Source: Pseudoscleropodium purum (Eukaryota; Streptophyta; Bryopsida; Hypnales; Brachytheciaceae). Taken from it: 64,000 bases of DNA. The stretch is taken from NCBI GenBank assembly GCA_963969395.1, contig OZ017802.1, forward strand, positions 7,938,501 to 8,002,500, written 5' to 3'. Under the pieces are notes generated by a model. That model ran no database searches, was not told the origin of the DNA, and was given only the letters and a program-made list of their open reading frames with translations. Positions 38,001-48,530 of the stretch are shown piece after piece (within the stretch, counting starts at the first letter, position 1; each line of letters begins with the position of its first letter). The position numbers and the translations under genes are program-made.

Positions 38001-39315
38001 TGTCAATAATAATGTTAATTGTAACATCTTGACATATAAATAAGTGGACATCACCTAAAATTGCATAAAAAATGCATGATTTTTCTTATAGTGTTTCTTT
38101 GCATGTCTTCTATACAATCTGAAAGGATCAGTTTATAAGTCATTCTAGTGATGCCAAATCATCTTCATATATGACTTTAAGGATTCAATGTAAGAAAATA
38201 AAGTACTTTCTAAATGAATACTTTATATAATTCACTACGTATTAAAAAATAAAATTCTAGAAATGACTTTTTGAAAATAAAAAAATTGCTAAAGTACATT
38301 TTACATTTTATTAGCCTTTTGAATCAAAATTTTGTGAAGTAGTGTCGAAGCAAACAAGGAAATGATGAAGAAGCTGCAACAATATATGAGAAGGCTGTTG
38401 CATGCTTTGAGTACGCATCTCAACCCAATAAAGCAAAACTAGCACAAATGTATTATGAGCTTGGCATCACTTATCACAAAATCAAGGTGAGATTTTAATT
38501 CTATCAAATGTAATAGTTGTGATTATTACAATAGAAAATATTTCATTATAATATAATTATGGGTTTAATTATTTATACTTTATTTACTTCAATTACAGAA
38601 ATATTCCTACTCAATGGATGCTTGCAAAAAAGCAATTGGATACCTTGGAGAAACAAAGGACAATGAAAGGAATAGTCAAGAACCACTTTTATTATTGATA
38701 AAGAAACAACAAGCAATCACATTTTACGATGGAAATGAAGTTGAGAATGCAAAGACAATATTTGAGGAATTGATGGCACTTCAAAGAAAAGAGTATGGTG
38801 GAAGCAGTGTCATTATTGCAGAGGTAAATTCAATTTATTTTAAATACTATGTTAAAAATGATCATCTTCTATACTTCATCAAGTTAATAGAGTTAATCAT
38901 AAAGTTCTCTCCAAAGTATGGGTTGTTAAAAGAAGGCTTAACTAAGAAACACATCACTAACTCTATCACATCCCTCTTTTCTTGCTTCAAAGAGTTTCCT
39001 CTTGTGTTTTTCACAAACTCCAACTCCTAGTCCCTCACGGCATACAGTTTATGATTAACTCTAATTAACTCTAATTATGTTTGAAAAAAAATGTAGAGGT
39101 GGTATAACGATTTAACAATCAACTTATTATTTTATTATATATGTTTGCAGACCCTAAAATATTTGGGTGATGTACATGTTGCTCTTAAAGATAAGTCACA
39201 AGCAACAAAATTCTATAACCGTGCATTACACATCTTAAAAAAACGATTGGGTTTAACAGACCAAACTGTAAAACAACTCGAACAATACATTAAGCAACTC
39301 AACCTCAAAGACTAA
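35014..39315 (+). CDS. TTC23-like tetratricopeptide repeat protein (10 exons)
   Basis: Ten exons join in frame: 35014-35169, 36107-36211, 36362-36397, 36637-36733, 36910-36980, 37512-37694, 37818-37919, 38343-38486, 38599-38823, 39151-39315 (stop TAA). All introns are GT-AG. The product is 427 residues. It looks all-helical with TPR-type units: an N-terminal pair around residues 28-95 (KFKEEGDMEKALFLSMQ, then KAHLNLSNIYHDMG), a middle unit around 250-300 (EEAATIYEKAVACFEYA), and a C-terminal unit around 370-410 (LKYLGDVHVALKDKSQA) followed by a short tail. Residues about 185-215 are a charged Lys/Glu/Asp insert. The order and spacing of the first and last units resemble animal TTC23, a ciliary-base protein; that match is from memory, and kinesin-light-chain-like TPR proteins are the alternative. 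Intron 7 carries a short transposon. The ATG is chosen because it opens the first exon and the frame upstream is AT-rich. Confidence 0.82.
37944..38093. mobile_element. 150-bp CACTA-like MITE inside intron 7 of the TTC23-like gene
   Basis: It starts CACTATAAGAAACACG and ends TTTTTCTTATAGTG, flanked on both sides by TTT (37941-37943 and 38094-38096). That matches the 3-bp duplication of CACTA transposons. The first and last 30 or so bases pair imperfectly. It sits 24 bases into the intron, clear of the donor and far from the acceptor, so splicing should be unaffected. Confidence 0.82.
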
Positions 39316-39323
39316 TTTGGAAT

Positions 39324-39329
39324 AATAAA
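39324..39329 (+). terminator. candidate poly(A) signal of the TTC23-like gene
   Basis: AATAAA lies nine bases after the TAA stop. Plant 3' ends are often less strict than this, so other near-upstream elements downstream may be used instead. Confidence 0.4.
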
Positions 39330-39429
39330 ATTGTAGACAACTTGTTTGTAAGAGTCTTGCTCAAGAAATCCATTGTATTTGCAAAAAATATAAAACAAAG
39401 ATATTTGTACAAAGTGAAGAATAAAAAAA

Positions 39430-40034
39430 CATTTTATTATTGATTCTTGAACTTTAGACAATGTTCTTGAGTGATATAAATAGTTTCTTTCAAATTTTCA
39501 TTTTTCTATATGCCTTGCAATGGAATTAAGTGTAAAAGAAATTAGTAAATACTTAATGTAATCTCATTGTTGAACCTTTACTATTTGAAAAAAGAATGTT
39601 AATTTTTTTGTATTTTTATAAAATAAACAATATAAAATTTAAGCCAATCATGTCAAATTTTGAATTTTAAATATTCTTAATGAAACTTCAAAATTAGATG
39701 TATATTGATCAATAGCTAGCATTGGACCCTATCTTTGTCAATACAAAACCTTAAAAAGATCTAAATTACATTGGTTGGTTTAAGAACCTCTCAACTCTCA
39801 TGTTTTATTTTCTTAATTGAAATTTTTTTTGGCCTTTGTTTTGTAAATTAATTAAATTTCAAAGGTTCTTTTTACTTCCCTCAATATCTTTTGAATTCTT
39901 TGAATTGAAAAGATACTATGGGCTTCAATTATAGTCTTGTCACTTTGAAATTCCAATAATTTTTGTCTTGGCTTTGTTTCATTTTAATTAGTTGTAGTGC
40001 CTCAAAGGCACCCCATGGTTGTAAAGTGAACCTC

Positions 40035-40077
<43 letters not shown>

Positions 40078-40690
40078 TGGAATTTTTAAAAACTAGAATT
40101 TGACTAAGTTGTCAAAAACATGTACATGCTAAATGTTTGGTCAATGCAAGAAATCTAGGGTAGGTTCCTATGAAGTCAAATTTGGTTGGATGTTCATGAA
40201 ATTTGATACAATGTGAACATGTACCTCATGTTGAGAATATAATTTTTTTTCCAATCAAGTGCCTAGACCAATAGTTATGTTGCCTTGAACTTTTGGGGCA
40301 GCTTTGAGCATTGAGCTTACATCATGTTGGCCTTGTTGGGCAAGGTCCAAAAAAAGACTTTTCTTTCTAACTTCAAACATTATAATCTCTCAATCCCCTA
40401 GTGGTCTTGTACAAATTCGAACACTTGAATTTTGAAAAAAACACATGTTTTCTCATTTTGTTCTCATTGTGTTAAACAGTGGCAGTTTTTTTACAATTTT
40501 TGCCCACAATGTGCCTTTGTCCTTGAAGAGTTACTTTGTAATAAATATATATCAAATCAAATGTTAATAACTTCACAATGAAGGCAATTTTAAAATTTTC
40601 ATCCAATAAATTTTTTTTCACACAAAGTCTAAAAAGTGAATGATGTGAGAATACATATTCCTCTTTTAGCTCTGAAAAAGCTCCAACTAA
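39430..40690. other. AT-rich spacer between two convergent genes
   Basis: This lies between the ends of the plus-strand TTC23-like gene and the minus-strand hnRNP-Q-like gene. It holds the TA microsatellite at 40037-40074 and a dispersed repeat fragment at about 40180-40500 that resembles 25107-25560. No gene seen. Confidence 0.5.
40037..40074. repeat. (AT)19 microsatellite
   Basis: An uninterrupted AT dinucleotide run of 38 bases. Confidence 0.98.
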
Positions 40691-41333
40691 AAATTAGATG
40701 ATAGGAACCATGCTCAGATGCTCATTGGGACGCAGTGACCTTATGGAAGTTTAACTCCAACTTAAAACAACAAAAATCGTAATTGCCATCTTCCAAAGAA
40801 ATACGTGTTAAACGGAACAAAATCATAAGTCGAAATCTCGAAGATGAATTCAAACCAAAACTATGGAACGCAAAGATGATATTACTGTATAACACACTTC
40901 AAAGTACCTGTTATTAAATTAAACATAAATGTCAGCTCAGCAGATCGACCTAAAAAAGAATATCCTCACAGATTATCTTGTAAAAAGTATGCAGAAACCC
41001 CAGAAGAGATCAGAGGTTGTTCCAGGGCTGAGGGAAACCTGAAAAATCAAAAGCTCTGAATCTAACCACGAAAATCCCAAATAACTGATCGACATGCCGC
41101 ATTGTCTGTAGCTCAGTGCCCTTGCTCTACTCCTACGCATGCACAACTTAACTCCTGCTCTACTGTTGGAGAACAATCTTTTGACTGATCCTCTTGGCAA
41201 TCACAAAATTTTGAGCAACTTGACCTCAAAGCAATGCAGTTCGCTGCACTCGGTGTTGTTAGATCCAAGTGAAAACCATCTTACATGTAGGCTGGATAAC
41301 TAAGAGATTCTACTTTAAGAAGATGAGCACACG
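40690..41333 (-). other. probable 3' UTR of the hnRNP-Q-like gene
   Basis: Downstream of the TGA at 41336-41334 the sequence stays less AT-rich than the intergenic background until about 40690, with no TE similarity. That fits a transcribed trailer. No canonical AATAAA on the minus strand was found near the limit, so the exact end is unknown. A 75-codon frame here (40973-41200, minus) is taken as UTR by-product. Confidence 0.4.
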
Positions 41334-44300
41334 TCAATATGGACGATAGCGACGGTCTCTCCCGGCTCCTGAGGCAGCACCACCACTGCTGCCACCCTGT
41401 CTGTAGGCCAGTAAACCATGACCACCCCTACCACCACGATAGGGGGCAGGTCCTCCTTGTAGTCCTCCACCAGGTTGTTGCCTGCAACAACCGATGTTTA
41501 GACTAACATACCGAGTAACGAAGGAAGAGGACCTCCAATCACGCTTTTAATTTTTGAAAATAACCAACAATTTCAAATTTTAGGAGAGCGACAGTCAACT
41601 TACAAAACATAGCCAACGCGACCATCAGGCAGCATCATTGGTACCATAGTCATCCCCGCAGGTGGTGGGCCACGTCCATAAATTACTGGCTGCATCATGT
41701 ACCAAAACAGCAACTTAAAAGCACATCAGCCATTCCAATAAAGTATACATACAAAAAAATTCCAGAAAAATTAAGGCAACAAAAAGGTTAATAAAATGTA
41801 ATTAAGGAAGAACCCACCCAAAATCTAAAAGAGCAAAGAGTGACGCCTAAAATTTTGCACATAGATTGTCTGCATATAAATAGGTTTTATTGGCTTTAAC
41901 CCCTAAAAGGAACAGGGTATGTTTTTGATGGAAATTGTCAAAAACTGCTACTTTCCGGTGCATTGAGAAAAAATGAAATAAGGAGTTCAAAAAAACATTA
42001 AATCCTATGAAATTGTACCAACTACCTTGGGAATGTGTTGAAAGTTTTTCAGAAACTTTGACCACATAGATTACAAGATTATAGAGTTTGAAATTACCTT
42101 ACAAGAAATTGTTTTATTTTGACCTGGTCAACAGGGTAAGCAAAGCTTTTGACTACTCTTGGAGTGACAGTTTTTCTTCAAACAAATGCATACTATTTCA
42201 TGATAATTCTATACTCGACAAATTTTAGAAGTAAAAGAGGGGCTTAGCACAAGCTGCCTGAAGCTGCTTGCCCTGCCCACAAATTCATGTCCACACCTTT
42301 TCAAAAAGATCCATTCAAAATTGACTTCAAAGTAAACCTGCCCCAAATTCCAATTGTCTATTTCACGGACAACTGTCCTTTAGCAAGTAGATCCAATTTT
42401 AGTTTCAATCATTGGCATGATGCACAAACCTGATTATAACCCCTGGCTTGACCGTAACCACCGACATTGTTGTATACATCACCTCCATAGCCATAGCCAC
42501 CTCGATTCTGATACTGCGGCAGCAGACCAGCTCGCTGTTGAGGATAGGCAGGCTCCATACCTAGAGGCCTCTTCTCAGCTGGGGGTTTCGCCAGAGATGT
42601 CTCAAGTGTGCGGCCTGATTTATAAACAGTACACAAAGTCCATGAAGTTTACAACAAATATCAACCAAAACAATCGCCAAACCTACTCAGACTAGTTCAA
42701 ACATTACTAAAAAAGCAAGCGACTGCACAAGCTTCTGAACACTCTCAATTAACAGAGAGTGGAAGAACCAGGGATATGAATACCTTCTAACTCATAGACT
42801 TCTGTTTTCTCAATAGCTTTGAGAGCTTGTGCTCGATCAGAAAAATGAACGAACCCAAAGTCGCGTTTGGCTTGCCCTGGTTTGGTTGCCGGTAAGACCA
42901 CCTTAGTGACATCACCATGGCGCTCAAATAGCTTCTGCAATTGCTCCTCAGTCACACTGTCTGGCAAATTTCGTACATACACCACTTTAACCTGGGAAAC
43001 AACCAACTTTCAACTTCAGTGTGACCAAGCCAAGAATACAGAAGCATTCGACCTCACCAACCTCACGAAGAAAAGCATCAAAAGATCCTTTAAAAAATAG
43101 TACACATATCTAGACATGCAAGCGAGACACTATTACATCAGCCAGTCTATAATCGGGAAAAAAAAATAATCAATTCGCGACTCCAGCAACCAGATTTGGA
43201 CAAGAAAAATTGCTTCAAGGAACTCTGGTTCTGCAACTGAAAGAAGACAAGTTTCACAGCAGCATTAAATATCAATGGCATGTTAAGGTACCTGGGACAT
43301 TGCACTGGCATCAGGGCCACTGCGTGGATCAGCCCAGCTAATAGTAGGAGCATTACTGCCTAGTCGGAAACTTGGTTTGGACATCTCACGCCTGGCATGT
43401 TCAGCACAGGCATGATTGTAGTACTCTACAAAGGCAAATCCACGGTTTCTTCCTGGGGTCTTTGGATCCTGCAAATCATTGGATTTGGAGCGATAACCAT
43501 TTTAGCAATGACATCCAAAGCCAGAATATTAAAATAATGATCCCCCAGTACCTGCACAACCGTATGTTGCAGAAAAATGCATTCATGTAGAGGATTACAG
43601 TCATTTCCTTCCAAAAAATTTAAGAGGCGAAGTCATATTTATAGGAATACAACATCGTACCTTGAGGAGTTCAACGCTTTGTATGCCAGGTCCCTGCTCA
43701 CCCAGAACTTTCTCAAGTTCTTCTTTTTCCCATGCTTTGGGAATATTCCCTACGAAGAGCCTATGCTTAGATTGAGATTGAGAGAATCTTAGTTTTCGTC
43801 CCTGCACCACAGTGAAATTCAACATGGTAAGTCTTGATCAGGCTGAGCAGATACTCGGTAACTTACAATTTATTACACAAATCAGAAAGTTCTGAGGAAT
43901 CCAACAGCTTTAATGAGGAAATAAATAATTCAGATCAAAGAAATAAAACGCAAGGGATACCTTCACTTCAGAATCATTCAATGTCTCGATAGCTTTTTCT
44001 GCATTCTCCTCGCTCATGAAAGTGACAAACGCGTAACCCTTGTTCTGACCAGTATCTTTGTCCTTCAAGAGACGAACCTGAAAAGCATTGCAAACACCAG
44101 TGACACATGTTATTGCACAAAAACGGTAATAACTCAGAACTACAAGAAATCGCATCAGTGATCCTTATACAGGACCAGTGCTGCTCAGGTGACAAATACC
44201 CCGAGATGTACGCCTCTGGTGCATTCCCTCCATGGAACATACATTTGGTGTCTCCTGAGCAGTGCTCGATCCCCTAATACTCTATTGCCTTTCAGCCAAA

Positions 44301-44766
44301 TCCTGCGTACCTCAAAGATGTCACCACAACTGGAGCAGAGTGTTCGCAAATCTTCTTCTGTAGTATCCCGAGTAATACCCCCAACAAAAATTTCTGAGCC
44401 ATGAGGAGGCCGTTTAAGAAGCTCTCCGCTCTTCTCACCATCTTTTTCCTCCTTGTCTTCCACTATGGCATCATCTCCCTCCACGGGGGCGTCCGTCTCC
44501 TCCGGAGCAAACTCAGCCTCCGTAGTCTGATGATCATGATCTCCGTTCAAAACGTCGACATCCTGATCTTCCTGACCGTCATCCCCTTCTTGAGCTTCCA
44601 AGTCTACGTCCAGGTCTAAACCCTGACCTTTCTCCTCTTCATCCTCTTCTTCGTCCTCGTGGTCAGCACTGGCATAATCAACCTCCTCGTCGAGATCTAC
44701 AGTCCCATCGATGTCGACCTGCTCTTCATCGTGTACCTCCTCTGGCGATGCACTGGCGTCTGACAT
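41334..44766 (-). CDS. hnRNP-Q / LIF2-like protein with three RRM domains (8 exons)
   Basis: Minus-strand exons: 44766-44311, 44077-43961, 43801-43661, 43468-43292, 42991-42784, 42614-42430, 41689-41604, 41481-41334 (stop TGA). All introns are GT-AG and phases agree, giving 505 residues. Residues 1-115 are strongly acidic. RRM1 is about 124-195 (RNP2 IFVGGI, RNP1 KGYAFVTF at 165-172). RRM2 is about 204-285 (LFVGNI, RGFAFVEY at 247-254). RRM3 is about 299-372 (VVYVRNL, RDFGFVHF at 340-347). The tail is rich in Gly, Tyr, Gln and Arg, with LPDGRVGYVLQQPGG and a final RYRPY, features I associate with the plant hnRNP-Q/LIF2 group. Family members bind RNA in the nucleus; Arabidopsis LIF2 works with LHP1 in Polycomb-related gene control. 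Length and layout match the family. The start is the first ATG before the acidic region. The 740-bp intron between exons 6 and 7 contains an old transposon fragment. Confidence 0.95.
41896..42115 (+). mobile_element. TTAA-family fragment inside an intron of the hnRNP-Q-like gene
   Basis: It begins TTAACCCCTAAAAGG and follows the left-end block order of the 29106 element, including 'ctactttccggtgcattgag' and 'gaccacatagattacaag'. It lies in the largest intron (41690-42429). A weak CTGTCCTTTAG near 42366 could be the remains of the other end. The antisense 72-codon frame over it is not a gene. Confidence 0.65.
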
Positions 44767-46900
44767 GCTCGCCTCCGAAGCCGTTCAAGGACCGCGAATA
44801 ATCACCTCGATAGGAGCTTGAAGTGCAGCTGAGGGAGAGGAATTGAGATAGAGGAATTGAGGCATAGAGGAGAGCCAGAAAAAGGGCAAGAGAGGACATC
44901 GGAAAGGCCACCACGAGGTGGAGTGTGAGAAATTTGCGGAAAATACTGAGGGCCATGCGCGATGAGAGGTGTGATGTAAACATGGTGCAGTAAGGAGGAG
45001 GCTCTAGACAAGGAATAAAGCTCTAGACATAGGCCCTCATAGAACTACGTAGAGGATAGCCTCGAGAATTGTGAATGTAATGAGTAGAAATAGCCTTGAG
45101 AATGTAATCAAAGAGGATGCCCCCAAAGAAACACACAAAAAACACACTGCGTAACGAATAAGTAAGATGCACATACATTACAAATACCACACAATCATAA
45201 TCTTCATAAGCCTTTTCTAAACAATTCCTAAAAACACCGCGCATTCACAAACACATCCAGTAACATCTCCACCTTTCAGGAAGAGAAAAAGCAGTCAGAC
45301 AAACTATAACATCTCGTTATTCCGCAACATTCCTTCTCGATGGATTTCGTCGACAAAAAGGAACGATTTCAGGACATAACAAACGAAAATTCAAAAATTG
45401 CAAAGAACTTCTGAAAGTCAGGGCCACTAAAAAAAATCTAATGTAGTATCACATCATTCGGTTCCACTAAGGCATCTACGATTATCAGACGTAATTGAAC
45501 TTATACCCGCATGTTACAATACAATACACCAAGAAAAGAGCCACAATCTGTTACAGAATAAAAAGCGGAAATTGAAAAGGAATTGTAGGAATTAAAACTA
45601 CAATTAAAAACACTAACTGCCTCCCATAATCGACCGTTTAGCATACAGCCCTTCGACAGTCCTCCCGTTTATCGATAAAACTAATTAAAATAGATACCAT
45701 ACTGCCATAGAAACATACGATAAGATTGGAAATTAAAAGAAGCTGCGCAAATACGTATTTAAGGTAACACTTTCGGCATGACTACATACTAAAGACCACG
45801 CTGCAGCATATCAAATAGTTAAGAAAACAAAAGACTAGCGCCTAATCGTACAACAGAGTCAATTGAACCCAAAGAGAAGAGGACCGCTCAACCGACGATA
45901 CAATTCTTGGTGCATCCTGAAACTTCCTCAGTTCATCCAGACAGTGGAACACTGTATACGGACCCTCACTACTGTCAAAACTATCCTACTTTTAACACAC
46001 CAAACCCTAACCCCACTCAAAGGAACCCCCAAGAAACACCCCACCACCTAACATGATCTCTCGAGATCGAAATTAGGCTCAACCTGCACGACCTACCACA
46101 CAAACGATCCAACACTCTCTCCAAAAAAAATTACAAATCCCTTAAAGACCTATCCACTCACATCCCTGACTATCACAAACTACGCGATACCACAATCGTT
46201 AGAAAAGCCCAGAACGCAAGACCCCCTCCGTTCCCAAGAATTACACACCACGGCAAAGAACGGAAAATATAAAAATGCACAAAATCGACGAGCGCGAGCC
46301 TCGGAAGCTTACCAATTGTGTTCGACGTAACGAGACTCCAACTGCACTGACAATGCCCGGTCTCCGCTGGACGAGCTTCAAACCGCAACAAGAATGGGGA
46401 TCACTTGAAGTGGATTTTTTTTTCTCTGAAAGGAATGAAGCGGATATGCAGGAGTTATAATTGACTGACAAGAGGGGACGGGATGTGTCGTGACGTTGGA
46501 TCGTTAAATCGCAACAGCAACAGACGAGGAGGACGACGACGATGGCGCGACGACAGTCACCCCTCCAACCAGTGCTCCGAAACTAGGGTAATGGGAGAAG
46601 CCGGAAGAGCTCAACTCCGCGACAACGTGTTCCCCGAGTTCCCTTGAGTTCCCTGATGTTCTCTTGCAATGTTCTCCTCGTACCATTTACGAAAATAGGG
46701 AAGGAGGTAAGAAATTGTTATTGGTGAACAATTACTGTGGGCCGCAAACAGAAGAACAGACATTCCTTTCATTTGATTGCCTGCATAGGCTCCAAGGGAA
46801 GGACTGGTGACCTTGAAAATCATCCCTTTTGCTACCGTGTGAATCATTGGTTTAAAAAAAAATTCGAAAGCACTCACAGGAAGTCAAACTACTACCGTAG
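44767..46900 (-). promoter_or_regulatory. probable 5' UTR, leader intron and promoter side of the hnRNP-Q-like gene
   Basis: The stretch is less AT-rich than the intergenic DNA, most clearly close to the start codon and again at 46180-46700, with many CG dinucleotides in those parts. Read on the minus strand, a good donor (caattg/GTAAGC) occurs at 46313/46312. A good acceptor after a long pyrimidine run (cctctccctcag) ends at 44829, leaving 62 bases of leader before the ATG. Together these would make a 5' UTR intron of about 1.48 kb, a common arrangement for plant RNA-binding protein genes. The upstream flank 46500-46700 is rich in CGT/CGC and probably holds the transcription start. No TATA box was assigned. 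Confidence 0.4.
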
Positions 46901-47317
46901 TAGGAAGGCAGGGTCGGCAGAAAATAATTCCCTAAAAAAATGTCGAAAATTAAAATAAATTGATTAAGTATTTTGTCGAAGTCAACAAAAATGAATTCAA
47001 CAAAAAGCCGAAAAAAAAGTCTACATTATGCCGAAATCTTCGATATCACGACTGTAAAAGACTCTCTTGTCAAACGCGTTGACAAAAATAACAAAGCACA
47101 ACTGTTGGCCTACGCCAAAAATGGATGAAAACATAACACTCAAAGAAATCGTAAACGAAAATTAAATAAAATTGTCAGTAGCCGCCGGAAAAAAATTAAT
47201 AGTGGTTATTAATAGCCGAATTTTTAATAATCATTTTTGAAAGTGCCGACCCCTACTTTTTGAACTTTTATTAATTATTCAACACAAAAGTGCCGACCCT
47301 GCCTTCCTACTACGGTA
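46893..47317. mobile_element. 425-bp TIR element with perfect 27-bp ends bounded by TA
   Basis: Positions 46893-46919 (TACCGTAGTAGGAAGGCAGG...) and 47291-47317 are exact reverse complements. TA sits at both extremes, and TAC occurs directly outside on both sides (46890-46892, 47318-47320). The interior carries repeated GCCGAA/GCCGAC motifs near both ends and no coding capacity. The flanks 46790-46892 and 47318-47430 together match 61988-62200, where the element is absent, which confirms it as an insertion. TA-bounded ends fit Tc1/mariner-like or related MITEs. Confidence 0.92.
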
Positions 47318-47429
47318 TACAATATCTCTCTTTTTCATATAAAATTTCAAGGATGGATAGTTGCACTTTTATCCTACATAGAAGGATTTTTTCTCATTCA
47401 CCAATCAAAAAATGACCGCAGTGTCCTTT

Positions 47430-48530
47430 TAGCATTAAGTGTAATTTTTTTGTGTAATGTTTATATTCTAGCAATTTGCAGCATAAAATTTCAAAATTGT
47501 GACTAAATAATCACATTTCTTCTTTTAAATTTTTATAGATTTCTATTACATCTACAAATTTATTGGAGTTTGGTAATATTTAGCTTGCAAATGGCTACTT
47601 ATATTCATTAAGCATACAATAGAGTGCTAGAAGGTGTGACACTCATTTGCCATATTGAATATTATTGCAAAATATTGAATTAAGCAAATGTCAATTATTG
47701 TGAATACTTGTTTCATTGTTCATGTAAATAATTTGTAGGTCTCATATGATATCCATTTTCATGTGGCTATTTAATTGAGATTCCTCCCCCTACACAAAAA
47801 CATGATTCTAATCTTATTGCCCCAACTAAAGAGAATTTGCATGTAGTGGGGAATGAGACTTCAACTTTCACCTTCAACCCAAGACTTGAAACATACAACA
47901 AGAATTCACACACATCTCCTAACAAGTAAGAATTAAGTTTGAGCATAATGCCATAGGACCAAAAATAGACTTTAAAGTCACATATAATAGGTGGACACTC
48001 TTTAGTAATATTTTAGAAGTAAGAGCTAAACTTTGAAATAAAACTTGAACTTCAAAAAAAAAAACTTCCTATCACAAACAAAAAATAAAGTAAATGCCAA
48101 AATACATAGGAGACTCCAAAAGAAAATAGCATCAAATTAAATATTGGTTCAGCGTTGGTGATTTGAACTCCAAACCATGGCACCAATGAGATCACCAAAA
48201 ATTTCCACATAAATGCACCACGAGCTTAGTGAAAGTTGCAAGAGACTCGAAACTATGCAGGATATAATATTAGGAGCCTAATACTCAATCTAGACATGAA
48301 TCAAATCGCAATTGCAAACTACCTAAAATTTCATTTCTTTTGAATGTATATAGAGTTCCAACTTTAAAATCACAATGTAGTTTAAACTTGAGGAACCAGC
48401 TTCCAATCAATCTGCAATCCAAAATAGAGTCATGATTTGTAGCTAGAAATTATAGTCATATAATCATTGCCTGAAATATCAACAATGCTATTTTATAAAC
48501 ATGCAAGCATGAACTTGTGAGTAGTCAGTA
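47430..48530. other. AT-rich intergenic DNA
   Basis: No gene, RNA gene or clear repeat recognised. Confidence 0.4.

Noticed and set aside
44185..44310. Continuation of exon 1 frame of the hnRNP-Q-like gene past the donor
   Set aside because: After GDIFE the next exon continues RRM1 in phase, so the read-through residues are intronic.
42409..44619. Plus-strand open frames opposite the hnRNP-Q-like exons
   Set aside because: They are antisense shadows of exons whose minus-strand reading gives three complete RRM domains.
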